This document shows, piece by piece, positions 1-12,335 of a DNA stretch of 64,000 nucleotides. The stretch is from Phoronis australis (Eukaryota > Phoronida > Phoronidae). The stretch's first letter is position 1. Each line of letters starts with the position of its first letter. The position numbers and the translations under genes were made by a program. The stretch lies in the NCBI GenBank assembly GCA_002633005.1, contig NMRA01000388.1, positions 126,001 through 190,000 of the forward strand, read 5' to 3'. The notes under the pieces were generated by a model, which worked only from the letters and a program-made list of their open reading frames with translations, had not been told where the DNA came from and made no database searches.

Positions 1-185
1 TAATATTGTCCTTTTTCATGCGCCCACCCAGAGGTGGCTCAAAAGAGCCCCCCAAAAAGTCCGAGAACACGGGACAAAAGTCCACTAAATATACGCAAAA
101 TCGCAATTCACAGTGGTGCACCCGTTTTTTTTTTAGTCCGCCCGCTCTTTTGTTAGCAAATAGTCCATAACGTCGATGTGATGCC
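1..185. repeat. Dispersed repeat, copy 1
   Basis: This segment is repeated in the same orientation at 14173-14490. Positions 17-34 match 14173-14190, and from position 82 onward the sequence matches from 14388 onward, including the T-rich run and the stretch around the word agtccgc. It begins at or before the window edge, so the left end is not defined. No coding potential was seen. Confidence 0.75.
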
Positions 186-2364
186 AGGACTGCATGATGC
201 ATTAGCAATGTATCTGCTTCTTCGTGGTTGTCTTCTTCTAAGCGTAGATCACGTCGGTTACGTTTTGTGCATCCTGAAGCTATCTTGGCAGAGTCTTTAC
301 TATATTCAAATGTCTTTGTAGACAGATATTCAGTAAGTTGAAAGGAAACGGCTCATTGGGATGTTCTGTATGTACATGTAAGTCTCATCTTTTATCTGGT
401 ACTGTACTCGACCTTTTCCCTGCCTCCTTTTTTCCTTTTGTAGCTTGTTTCAAAGAGTTGTCTTTGTTAAATAAAACCGGAATGATATCGTCATAATCTC
501 TACTTAAGAACATCACTTCCATACTATCCACACGTGCACTCAGTGGATGTTGTATACATGTTTTCTGGATCTAAAACCTCTCTTGCAGCTTGAGGACTGT
601 CCTGTTCTAAGGCGTCTGCTTCGGAAAGTTTCTTCAAAAGCTGGATTCGATTCGACTTGTCTCTGCTTGGCCGCATTGCCCCACTGACAGCAAAGATTGC
701 TCTTGGTGTTAGGGTGAATTCATAGTGGCTGATAGCATGTTTCTGGTCGATTTGCCCAGCAGGCTACAACTCCTGTTGTTCTCATCATTGATCCTCAGCC
801 TGATTACTGCCAAAATTATCTGCCATCCGACTGTCAAAGCAAAATGCATTTCAAGTGAGTAGAGGAGAGCTGGATTCCAAAGTGAACAGTGGGAAAATTG
901 TCGAAATCTTCAAAAGATATGTCTCAAATGTCTTTTCAAAAAGATAAAGATATATACTGTGAATAAAGGTTAATCTGCGTTTCTCTGATTCCTTTAAATA
1001 TTCTGGGAGTTCGTAGCTGCTATTAACAGTCATTTAGATTATATGTATCATTTTAGAAATATGGTTTTCAATTCCTTACCCCACAAAATGTGGGTGAAGC
1101 CATTAAAACTAACATTCTATGTGACCCAAGAGCAGAGATACTGAGCAAAATGTATTTTACGGGAGCTATTTTTCAAATTCCAAGATGGACTCCAATAAAA
1201 TTAAAATTTCCAATTCATTGACCTGAGAACTGCAGGTGTAGCCATAAAAACTAACATTCTCACTGACACAAGGGTGGATATATTGGGCAAAATCTATCTT
1301 AGCGGCGCCATTTTTAAAAATCCAAGATGTCCGCCAAGATGGCCACCAAAATTGGAATCACTTATTTTCTGATTCGTCATTCCATGAATTATCCAAAAAT
1401 GTAGTTCCCACTTTCCCCAAAAAATTCCAACGAATGTCAAAATTTGGACATAGTGAACCTGACTATTAGTCACGTCAGTTCGTTAGCTACCATATTCACT
1501 TCGAAACTGGTTCCTTTTTCCCTCCCATTAAGCTATTAATAGAATTGATTAATCGTGTCCCTTCCTGGTCTTGGAAAGAATTGAATCGCTAATGTATGTG
1601 ACCAGGCTCAACAAGTTGATTTGTTTTACGCGCCAAGCACGGTCTTGCCAGGTGATTACGTTGTTCATGGTTTGCCAAAGCGACGCGCAACTAGACATCA
1701 GCAACTTTTGAAATTTCATAGTATTACTTGTTTTGTTATACAGTTGAATACCAGACAGTTTTACTATTTGCGTTTGTAAAAATGAACTGAAAATCCACTT
1801 GCTATAATGTATTATGATTTGTATTTATTCGAAGTTGCATTATTCTAAATTTAGATCACTTACCGCAGTTGTCTCACCTTGCTCCTTATCAAATGGTTTC
1901 TAGAATTGGAAAGAATTGATGGTCAGCTAAAGTTTGAGAACAGGTTCAATGCATAAAATGACCCAATGTGCAAAGCTTTTCTGCTGAGCCTGACTCAATC
2001 AATAACGCATGGTCAGTATATTCTCAATGGACGAAATCTGTGATCTTACGCATAAGCCGTGACGTCATTATTCACTAGCAACACCCTGGAAGATGTAGCA
2101 CGCATTACTTCCGGCAAGTACGTCGTCTGCTAATAATGGTCATTTCGTAGGGATTTGGATCGGCGGCTTTGCACAACTCACATCCGTGTTTAAATAAAAG
2201 CTCGTAAAACGTTAACACCTTAAATATAGCTCATATTAATACTCCATAAATTACCATCAGGCCTACTCAAAAACCAATCTCGCACTTCAACAGCAGTTTA
2301 CTTGACGTTTCATTTTAAGTTTGAATGCACGCCGGTGCCGCTCAAAATATCTGAACTCTACTGT
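186..2364. other. Non-coding stretch, no gene recognised
   Basis: I see no exon, RNA gene or recognisable transposon protein here. The only structure noted is a diverged two-unit tandem repeat near 1065-1340, listed separately. Confidence 0.5.
1065..1340. repeat. Diverged tandem duplication, period about 142 bp
   Basis: Two adjacent units share landmarks in the same order: aactaacattct near 1107-1118 and again 142 bp later at 1249-1260, then 'gcaaaat.tat.tta', and a 'ccaagatg' motif. The second unit carries several substitutions relative to the first. It looks like an old tandem duplication inside intergenic or intronic DNA. Confidence 0.65.
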
Positions 2365-2365
2365 T

Positions 2366-2570
2366 GGAAGACCTTGAACAACGTTTCAATGCCAAAATTA
2401 TTTTTTCATTGTAATAGACTGTAAAGTAGATGGAAGGTGAATTGCCCGTCACAATACACTAACCGGAAGTTGTGCTTCCTATGTTTAGAGAGTGGCACCT
2501 CCTCTAGAATATTTCGCAGGAAAATGTCGCAGTTGCGAATCTGTTGTTTGTAATCTATGGTTTTATCAAA
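2366..2570. repeat. Dispersed repeat, pair with 52568-52760
   Basis: The block from aagaccttgaac through to gttgcgaatctgttgt reappears in the same orientation at 52568-52760, with the shared core caatacactaaccgga. Both copies are interrupted by small indels. No protein similarity was recognised, so the family is unassigned. Confidence 0.7.
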
Positions 2571-3487
2571 TCCCAGAAACCATGTCTTGTTTAAGATAGC
2601 GTTTATGATCTGAATTACAGTGTAGCTTATTTACAGACATGTAAAGTGATGGGGAGACATGGCGAGATGCGATTCAAAGTTCTACTATTCCTCTGGCTGT
2701 CGTCTACCTCGCCTTCCGTAGATGCCGCTGTAAGTGCAGTTAACGGCAACACCTCGTGGAAAGGTACATAGGGTGGCCATATTGACGTATTGGATACCAA
2801 TGTCACGAACACAAATGAAATGAATTTTAACGTAGTGAACCACTTGAATATGCCTCTGTAATGAATACTGTACAGCTCTATACAGGAAACAGTGAATTAA
2901 CCCACAGTTTTGCCGCCGAGAACTGAATTAAGTCACCGTTCTTTGGCATGCATGTGGAACCTTTTACCACGGATTTCGTGTTTGCAGGTCTTGGACGGAC
3001 GTTTGGGTGGTCGTGGTTGGGTTTTAAATGCACAGCCACGGAAATGTTTCATCTCCCTGAAGTAACATTCAATTTGACATGGCCATCATGTGGCGAGTAA
3101 CTTAAACTAACTGCATCACCTCTGCTTTCAACTCAATAATTTACTGATGCATAAAACTCAATTTTATTCCAAAACAGGTAAAATAACGACCTGGCCGAGA
3201 GCTTCGACAAAAGTTAATGCATTTCATTGAAATTGAACTTCACACAGTTGACTTGCATTTACAAATGACCTTTGCAAACTGACCACTTTTACCATCTATC
3301 ACTGTAAGAAGGAATAAACATGTTGATAACGCAAAGTAGACAAAACGGTACGACTTGTAACATAACCCTTACCTTGCAAAGTACGTCGGGGTAGGCAGCT
3401 TTGTTGTTGTTGCATTACGTGCTTTCTCCGTAAGTTTAGCAGAACAGATCCCTCGGTAACCACTCGTGGAACTATTTCCGTGACAAC
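2571..3487. other. Non-coding stretch, no gene recognised
   Basis: Two minus-strand open stretches (2627-2812 and 3299-3508) exist. The second ends in a good donor-like AG|GTAAGG, but neither encodes a recognisable domain, and the second overlaps a dispersed repeat. I do not call a gene. Confidence 0.4.
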
Positions 3488-3578
3488 GATATCACGCTCA
3501 CAATCCATCCGCTATTTCAGATCACGTTCTCACACCAATTTCTGTTTTAACCATGAGCAGAGCAGATTTGCGTGTAGA
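3488..3578. repeat. Dispersed repeat, pair with 6137-6220
   Basis: The two segments run in the same orientation, sharing atcacgctcacaat, the 'ctctcacaccaatttctgtttt' style middle and agcagatttgcgtg. Copy 1 lies just left of a Penelope-like remnant and copy 2 just downstream of the kringle exon. Confidence 0.7.
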
Positions 3579-3606
3579 TATGCCTTATATTCTAGTTGGT
3601 AGTTGG

Positions 3607-3630
3607 TCCATTCTTGTTGTTTTATTTACC

Positions 3631-3632
<2 letters not shown>
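3607..3632 (+). repeat. Left direct repeat flanking Penelope-like remnant
   Basis: This 26-bp sequence recurs at 4851-4876 in the same orientation with a single mismatch (25/26). In both places it is followed by a TA-rich tract and then attcca/actcca. Penelope-like elements are known to carry direct terminal repeats (pLTRs), so this pair plausibly marks the ends of the degraded element between them. Confidence 0.6.

Positions 3633-3688
<56 letters not shown>
3633..3688. repeat. (TA)n microsatellite
   Basis: A nearly pure run of TA dinucleotides with one G interruption. It lies inside the presumed left terminal repeat of the Penelope-like remnant, where the right copy has only a short equivalent, so it is probably an expansion. 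Confidence 0.95.
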
Positions 3689-3689
<1 letters not shown>

Positions 3690-3776
3690 TCCAAGTTGGT
3701 TGCTGGGTCCCGCGCAAATTTCGCCTAGACGTGTAGACAAAATTTAATGAAGATAAAAGTAAGAGGTACATCATCT

Positions 3777-3838
3777 TATATGGTATATATATGGTATATA
3801 TATATATATATATATATATACCATATATATACCATATA
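3777..3838. repeat. 62-bp perfect AT palindrome
   Basis: A TA microsatellite core is bracketed by mirrored tggtatatatatgg and ccatatatatacca blocks (3781-3794 and 3821-3834). Every base from 3777 to 3838 pairs with its partner on the opposite side. The sequence could extrude as a cruciform, and more simply reflects TA expansion. Confidence 0.9.
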
Positions 3839-3894
3839 TATATATATATATATATCTGTCACATCACTCGTGTCATCCCTTTCATTTCAAGAAA

Positions 3895-4705
3895 AGCCTT
3901 CCATATAGCCTTGCCCTAAGAATTCGACGCATTTGTTCAGAAGAAACTTCCTTTAATAACCGTTTAATAGAACTCAAGTACTATCTAGTTCAACGTCATA
4001 TCCCCTTACATCTTATACACAAACGGTTTGACAAAGACCACTCAGTCACAAGAAACGAATCTTGAAGAACTAAAACAAAAGAATATCTTTCATAACTATG
4101 TTCAATCCATGTTTAAACGGAACTAGCCACGTCTTCAGAAAACATATTTCCATGCTGCATATTTCCCTTCAAATGAAAAACCTATTTCCTCATCCACCTA
4201 TAATTTCTTGGAGAAAATGTAAAAATCTAAAAAATTATTTAGTTAAAGCTAATATCGACAAAATGTACCAAACTGACAAACCTATTGGCAATACACAATG
4301 TAACAAAACTAGATGTAAAATGTGTAACTTTATCAACGATAGTACTTTCTTCCAGTCTTCCCAAACCAATGAAAACTTTGAAATAAAACATTATTCTGAT
4401 TGCACCACCAACAATATTATTTAACTTATAACATGTAAAAAATGTTCTATCCAATACGTAGGACAAACTCAACATAATCTACAAACTCGGTTTCGTAATC
4501 ATAGATTTAACATAATACACAAAAAGATTTCTGATTCTATAGGTAATCATTTCAATTCCAAAAATCATAGCCTTCAAGATCTTTCTGTACAAATAATGGA
4601 AAAACTCCAATACCCCAGTACCCCTCACAGACTCAAAAGGGAATAATTTTGGATAGACAAGCTCAATACATTAGAACCTCATGAATTAAACATAAAAACT
4701 TCTTA
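3895..4705 (+). pseudogene. Penelope-like retroelement, degenerate C-terminal reverse transcriptase and GIY-YIG region
   Basis: Conceptual translation from 3895 gives a stretch with LALRIRRICSEE followed by a leucine-rich stretch and RHIPLHLI, matching the conserved thumb/linker region of Penelope-like element (PLE) reverse transcriptases. After a frameshift, 4098 onward encodes CNKTRCKMCNF, then a GIY-YIG endonuclease domain with CKKCSIQYVGQTQ and FWIDKLNTLEPHELN. In-frame stops (4422-4424 and near 4645) interrupt the endonuclease, one replacing the usual residue before the conserved 'LI.C..C' motif. The reading frame is broken at least three times, so the copy is dead. Direct repeats at 3607-3632 and 4851-4876 flank it. 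The clade within PLEs was not determined. Confidence 0.8.
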
Positions 4706-4850
4706 AATTGTATCATTGAATTTTTTTCCACAACAATGTATCATATTTATTACGACACATCTTAAATGTCAATTGTCATTTAGTGTTTGATTTACTTTAT
4801 TTCTGTTTCTGTTGACGAAGGATGTTATTATATCCGAAAACTTCAGTTGA

Positions 4851-4876
4851 TCCATTCTTGTTGGTTTATTTACCTA
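4851..4876 (+). repeat. Right direct repeat flanking Penelope-like remnant
   Basis: Partner of 3607-3632, with 25 of 26 positions identical. It follows a 3' tail (gacgaaggatgttattatatccgaa near 4814) of the kind often seen after PLE coding regions. Confidence 0.6.
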
Positions 4877-5638
4877 TGTATATTCCAAAGATTTAGGGAC
4901 ACCTTATAACAGTCGGTGTCAGTGGAGATGTACCGATAGCCTTAAATTTTCCCGAATTACAGTGGACATAGAGTTGCAATTTGGTTAGTGTACGTCTGTC
5001 TGTTTTAGATAAGAAAGTACGAGGTGAAGACAACACTTTATTGTGATCCTTTGACATCTGACAGCAGAGAGCAGCTTGCCACTGATGCACTTTTAGACGT
5101 CATGCAGCTAGACAGAAAGCGGCTGACAAACTTGTCGTTCAACCCAGTTGACCACAGTAAGCGAATTTTCGACTTTTTCGTAGCGTCAATCAGTGTACCA
5201 AGCAAAGTTTTACAAAAATGACAAAACCGTGCCGATGGTAAAATTTCCGAAACCCAGAAGACATATTCATGTACCTAGATGCTATGAATTTTCATCATGA
5301 AAGTATGAACGAACGTCAAAATGACAGTTAAAATACGGATTTCAAAAATTTAATTTCATGCAATGGGGTGCACCTTACACGCAATGTCATGAATTGCTCC
5401 CTTATCCACTATTTGCACGCTGTGGTGGCGCTGTAAAAGTGATTGTTGGGACAAAATGTTTCGTTTTAGCGTCAAAGTCAACAACGTACATACAGAATCA
5501 TTTTACACGCAGCTTTGTATCAGCACCTCATTTTCAAGCATAATGGCAAGTAGTGAATAATGCCTCAGTATATTCCACCCTTCCACTTAACTTCCTGCTA
5601 GACGTTCTTGTGCATTGTGAATTGTAATTGACTTGCAG
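4877..5638. other. Probable intron upstream of the kringle exon
   Basis: No exon or repeat was recognised. Since the kringle exon opens in phase 1 with a 3' splice site at 5637-5638, this is probably the end of an intron whose upstream exon was not found in the window. Confidence 0.4.
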
Positions 5639-5929
5639 TACCAACCCTCTCTATGACTTGTAAACTCGATGCCAAGGGTGTCCAATACAATGGTGACCTT
5701 GCAACGTCGTTGGAGGGGACAAAGTGCAGAAAATGGTCCAGTCAGGAGGTTCAGAGGCACATGACAAAATATAGCCAACTCTCTAAAGGATACAACAGTT
5801 GGCCATCAAAAGTGCAATCTTCTAACTTCTGCCGTAACCCGGACGGGGATGCAAGAGGTCCATGGTGTTACATCGAAGATCAGGATATGCCGGCCCACCA
5901 TTTTTGCAACATTGAAATCTGCCACGGCC
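5639..5929 (+). CDS. Kringle domain exon
   Basis: This 291-nt phase 1-1 exon lies between acceptor acttgcag|ta and donor c|gtaggt. Its translation has the six kringle cysteines in canonical spacing, with the signatures GVQYNGDLATS, NFCRNPDGDARGPWCY and FCNIEIC. Kringles are disulfide-bonded protein-binding modules outside the cell, and some bind lysine side chains. The anionic D-x-D of the lysine-binding site (NPDGD) and the tryptophan before Cys4 are present. The basic residue usual before the fifth cysteine is replaced by a histidine-containing segment, so lysine binding is uncertain. A donor at 5934 (AG|GTAGTT) is an alternative but would break the phase symmetry. The whole domain on a single exon is notable, since vertebrate kringles are often split over two. 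Confidence 0.85.
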
Positions 5930-8900
5930 GTAGGTAGTTCACAGTAATAAATACACTGTTTCTGAGCTCTGCGTGCATTAGTGGAGTTGCACATCTTACT
6001 TGTGGCAGCGTCCCCAAACGAAATCCATGCATTCTTTAAATTTGATTTCGTATTATGTGTCTCGCAATAACAAGCGGTCAAATGTTCAACCATACATGTA
6101 GATAGATAGCGGTACATTAAACCTGGATTACGACAGGACATCACGCTCACAATGCACTACATCAGACCACGCTCTCACGCCACTTTCTGTTTTTAATCAC
6201 CAGAGCAGATTTGCGTGCAGGTGTGCGAAAGTCGCTTAGCGACGTAATAAGATTATGAAACATGCATTGGAATTGCTCTAAAAACCCTCGACCTAAACAA
6301 CCTATAACACCTCCTCGACCCATGACCCCCTCGACCCACGAACCAGAACCCTCTTGACCCAGTCTACACAAGCTCGACTCGATCCGAATATAGAATACGC
6401 GCTGACTTGCAGGACCAACGCTTGGAGCCGTGACCTCGACTGGGTTTTTCCTGTTTTTTGCCATTAAAGAAAGTTAATTCGGTAAATTTGAAAGCCAAAA
6501 CCAAATAAACAACGTGACCAAATCAAGTCAAAGATCAACCAACTTTGCAAATTTTGTTTCCGGCAGAGTGTAATTGTGCCGTGTGCTCTTCAGTGAATGA
6601 CAGATTCAAGCTTTTTTAGAAGAGTGGGGTAACTCACAAATGTGTAATTTCTTCAGTAAATACAGTTTACGCAAACTTCGCTAAAAGCACGACTTGACTT
6701 TTTGTTTGCAAGCTTGATACTGGTACGCTCGTAATTTCGGAACAGTCTCCTTTCTTCAGGTGTTCCTAAGTTCAAATAAAGTCGATTTGTCGAAGCCGAG
6801 AAAAAGCCGATTAAACTGGGACAAGTGAAAGTCTTAAAGTCTTCGGTTAATTATTCGGTGAAAACTTGTTTTCGGTACACATTTCCTATAAAATCCTTAA
6901 CTATGTTAGCTATTTCAACGTTCACTCGCAATGTCAACTGATTTTGCAGTGCGTAACTAGCTTAATTATCATTAAAACTTCAAATAGACGTATCGTTCCC
7001 AGCCAACTTTTACTGTTGTTTACGACCTGCTTTCTAAGTAGGTCACAGTTCATTGCCTGTACACGTCACGTGCTGGGAGACTAATACAAAACCAAGTAAG
7101 AAATGGATTACAAAAATCGAATCGCTGGTTAAAGTAGGTCGTTAGCATGAGATCGAAACATCGAAATGTCGACTTATTGATTGAAGTATGGAATTAGGGT
7201 GAGGACTTACCTCTTTTCACCACTTTCTGTATTCGTGACCACAGAGGCCTGAGACGACTCGTAGCATTCGTTTTCAACGCCAACGGTCGTATGTATGTAG
7301 ACGCACAACTCCCTTAGGATCAAAACTACGTTTTGTCGTTGTTTGCCCCGGGACCATTCTGTCATAAGTACACCTGGTTGGCTAAATGTTATGGCGACTT
7401 TGTGAATGAAGGACTGACGGTATACGAAGCTGTTCTGTACCTGGCAAGAGATTCGATTTAATTGAAAGCCATTTAACCTTTGACCTTGGATAAGTAGTAA
7501 ACAAATATCCACGCCGTTGTGCGGTTCCAAGGCGGTCCTGCTAAATCTTTTTTTTGTCTCACACGGGGTATATATTTTGTATTTGAAGTTCCCCGAGAAT
7601 GAAGATAAGGTATTTTGCTAGACAAAAGTGAACTATTGTAAAAATGGCCAATCTGTGTGAATAAGGTTGGAGATATCCTTAATAAAGGCTTTATAGAAAA
7701 ACCCGGCTAACGCTGTTTAGATTTGAACTCAAAAAGTTGCTTCTTTCCCATCGATCATTACATGTTTCGACAAGGATTACGATAATAAATTAAATCTAAC
7801 AACACACCAAGAGCTAGAGCTCATGTCTAATATCTCTACCCGAAACCGAATTCGAAATTTCGGCATTTTCGCTGTACTTTAATTTGGTGAATGCAAACAC
7901 AAAATAGTGTGCCTGACTACTGTACATCACATCGTAACAGTATTTTCTAGTCCAACTTTTCATTTAATGACCTCTAAGTTAGAGATAGAGCTTTTTGGTA
8001 ATACTCGAAACTTTCGTGTTTAGATGTTTTGCCTGAGGTTATCAAGTGCAAATTAGGATTAAACAATTTTCCAAGCAATCCATTATGCGCAGATTAATAG
8101 ACGCTTCTCTACAGTTTGCACAAAAGTAGAATAGAAAATACCAAAAATAATTTCGAGTTCAATCCCCAGTAAAAGATTAGATGTCGAGTCCAGGACAGAC
8201 AGAGCACAACCGGCTTCAACCTGGCTGCACGTTTAAGAATAAGACAGTAGAGATTCTTAAGAGGCAGTCTATATAAAAACCAGGTGATTTTCAAATGTCA
8301 GTTTATATGTTAAAATTCAAAACAACTTCTTTTTTGTACTCGGATATGTATCCTAACAAAAATCTAAACATTTTGTGCACTCAATGGCCCCTAAATGTTG
8401 CTGCTGGAGCACTAGACCGCTATTCACCATACTAGCCATCTCCGAAATTGAACGTTTTCAGCCAATTACAAAATAGATTGAAAATTGTACTTTGGTAGCT
8501 GTACTGTAAGTAATTATTTGGTATTTGACGGCTTTCTGCTAAACAGGGGAGATAATCCACATACCACTTTCTCTATCTATCGTTTTGTGACCCTCTTAGT
8601 GTTATATTGCACCTTGTAGCTTTTTGTAACCTACAACTAAACAGTAAATCATGATAACTGACAAAAATATATCTTGCCTCAACTTTACATTTAATGAACA
8701 TTTTCTTGCAAATTGTCCATTTTGAAAATGATGAGTATAGTTTACAGACAAATTGAACGCAATTTTGATCAAGAAATCTGTTTGAATTGTTATAAAAGTC
8801 AAGTTTAAAAGGTCTTTCAAATGAAAACCAGCTATTTCCTGGATAAATACGCGATTAGTATCAAAACTGAACGCGGTGACATTTGACCAGTCAATCAGTT

Positions 8901-11900
8901 GACATTAGGTTTGAGGATGTATAAAAATTGTACATGTAACCCTCTTGTTTTCTTCCATTATCATTTATTTGACAACTGCAGTTCAATTAAATGGAAATAA
9001 ATTCGTTTGATCACATTTGATTTAGGCCAGAACAGAAGCACGAACTTTAGGCCAGAACAGAAGCACGAACTTTAAAATTAGCGCGTTAGTAAATAACGAC
9101 ATATCTATCCAACGTTTTGGTTTATTACTCTAAACCATTGTCAAGGAAACAGTTTACTGACTCAATAGAGGCGACACATGTAGAGAAGAGACTGTACAGG
9201 TACACGTCAAAATGCATTTTGAAAGGGAGAGACCAGAAATCAAAACAGTTGGAACTCAAATGAACCAGTGTTTCTATTGAGGTAACGCTCAGCATGATTC
9301 ATCCGTATATGCATAGTCTCCTTTATAAGGATCCTGAGGGTGACATTTTCCTTGTCTAGGATCTGAACACCAGAGCAATATATAGTGTGACCAGTTGTCA
9401 AGGAATGATTGAGAACAGCACTGTGTGTGTCTACACTGTTCTTTGACTCTGATGCAAAGAATCCTGTTCGTCATTCCAATATAAAACTGTTCACATTCAC
9501 TACAGTTGAGTTGGTACACAAGATGACTTCTTTGAGAATTACTCAACGGTGTTTTCAGTCTGACAACGACAAAAGTCTGTTTACAGGTTTTAAGATTGTT
9601 ACGAGTTGCAAACATGGAGCAGTAACTCCAAGCATTCTCTTAACCTGTCTCTCGACTACACAACTGGTGTTACATAAACAGGGGAGATTGAGAAATACTT
9701 TTTTTCAATTCAGGCCCATGACAAACATCCGCAGGTGTCCTGGATTGGTTACGTAAAAACCTGTCAGTGTAAGATTTTATAAATGTTTAAGGGTATGCAT
9801 TTTGAAGCAAGAGGTTATTTAAAAATTCAAGTTCCTCGTCAAACAAGTCAGAATTGCTACATATTTTAAAGGCCCGATTAATTAGACTAATGACCAGACC
9901 AATTTTGTGCTTTTTCGGAACAAAGCTGTCCCACTTGAGGTACAGACCTTAGAAAGTGGGTTTTCTATTCACTGATGTAGAAAATACGTCATTCTGACGG
10001 TGAATTAATACATCAATAAAACTAATGCAGTTGTTTGCTTCTGACTAAATTTAACACTATGGCATAACGTGTCATTCAGTCAAGAAATGACTTAGCTTGA
10101 AGTTTGAATTTGTAAGAATTTCAATTTGTAAAGACTGGTTTTGAGGCTACAAAACTAAGAACAAATGCCATTTCTGTTCGTTTAGAGAAATTTCATTAAA
10201 ACAAGAGCGATCACTGAAGCTTTGTGGCTTACAGGAGAAAGCCACCCGATTTAATTAGCCTTTTTACCGTCTTAATCGGTCTATATCCACATCGCATCTT
10301 ATACGGTCGACGCCACTTTGCCGAGAGGTGTCGCGTTAACCTGTGAGGAAGGTGAGAAACGACGCAGCGATCGACGTCAGTGGTTCGTCTGCAGAGTGAA
10401 TGCCGCTTGCAGAACAATGAAGCAGCGAAAAAAAAACGGGTATATCGTTTTTTCGACTTCTCCAAGAGCCCAAAATGCTTAGGAAGTGGCTCGTGGTAGT
10501 GAAAAACGAAAGGTAAGCTGTTAATAGCAAGTATGAGGCCGTGAAACATCTCCGAGTGTCTGTGGCTGGCATTTCGTCGACAGTGATTTCTATGACGAAT
10601 TCTGGCTTACCAAAGAACTATCCATACGTTCCGTTGCCTATGCATGTTAACGGCTCCTCTCTAGTATTTCTTGATCAGTGTATTGCCGTTCGAACTGATA
10701 GCCTGTGAAATTAAACGATGCGACTCGTGAAGTCTTCTTCGGAAGGGCTCTTGATTTTCGGGATTGGCGCCGGGAGAGTTGCCATGTAGACGTTTATTAT
10801 TCTGCTTTCTGTTTCAAAATGAATTGTTCTCATCCTAACTAATGCTTATATAAAACTGAAACAAAGTCTGTCTCATCAGATACAATTTTCAATACCTTTG
10901 CAGTATTCGTGAGTGCAAATATTGAGAAGCCAGCAAAGATTAAATCACTGCGTTACCGGCTTTTGATGCCAGCAATGAAGGTGACTGACCGGGCACCGAG
11001 GCCGTGTGAGCGCATGCTAATTCAGTGTTTGCTGACAGAAAGTTGTTTTTAAACAATTACTCGATTCTATAGGTTTAGTTTCCAACTCAAGCTGGTTTAT
11101 GTTCATGCTAGTGCCTGCGGGCGCGACAGGCCTGGTCGGTCTCCGAGCCACTGGCAGGGATAACGAGTCAGTCCGGTCGCGACGGGCCTGATCGGGTTCT
11201 GAGCCACTTGCCGGGATAACAAGCGTTTTGTGTGTTTAGAACTAAAAAATCACATGTATCAACAACACAGGTCTAGGCTCTCCTGTCTTTAAATCACGGA
11301 AGAATACTTCGAATTTATCTCGGAACAGATTACAAACTCCTGCTACGGACCTTGGTAAATTGGCCTTTGAACTTTGTAGGCTACGGTGTGTCCAAATACC
11401 AATAAATCCGTAACAGAGAAATAGAACAACACGTTTTGATAAGTACTCGGTGTATTTTTAAGTGTTTTACATCGAAGTTTGACGATTTATTGGTATTAAA
11501 CGATGAATTCAAGCGATAAGCTGACACCAGTGACCCCTGTTGTGAACTGCTGAATAGACTGCGTGTGAAACCAATGACATCACTGGATAATTTCAACACC
11601 TCCGTCTGCCGTTAGGTGTCAGGTAATGCAACCGAACGTGCCGTTATGGACTAGAACTACTCAATCGAAATTGATACAAAACAGGTTGTTTTTAGGTGAC
11701 ATTCTCCTTTAAGTTTACGCTGTTTTATTATTTACCTTTGACCGACTATTTCATTCTTTACTAATTACGACCATGAAGAACCGTTTTGTTTTCGTTCAGA
11801 TCTACTACATGTGCTTTCATTTTGGCCCATGTGTCCGAAGTGGCAAAATCAGCCGATTTCATCTACTTGTATATGTTGTCAAGTTAAAAGTGACCTTTGT

Positions 11901-12265
11901 AGCATTAAGTCAAAAATATGCTCACATCTGTTTCTGTAGAATAAATATCTCTCATTTAAGCAAAACAGTGCTACAGAGACAGAGAATGTACAAGTGATTT
12001 GAAATGAATGAGACTTCTATCAATTATTCTAGACTGTGGTGTCCTCACATTAACGTGACCTATCTCCAGCAATTGTGAAGTGGAGCGCAAGACCAAATTT
12101 CTGTCTTAAGTCTTTTAAAATCATTTTTCACGATCCAAACAACCCCTTGTCTAAAATAAGGTTAGTTTTAGTTCAGAAATAACTTTAATTTAAAAAAAGT
12201 TGTTTAATTATTGATTTCCTAGAGCCAAGATATTGTTTATATATATCTATATATATATATATATA

Positions 12266-12335
<70 letters not shown>

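Noticed and set aside
11381-11599. Frame shared by transposon copies 1 and 4
   Set aside because: It is shared only because the repeat copies are homologous; it has differing breaks and no domain.
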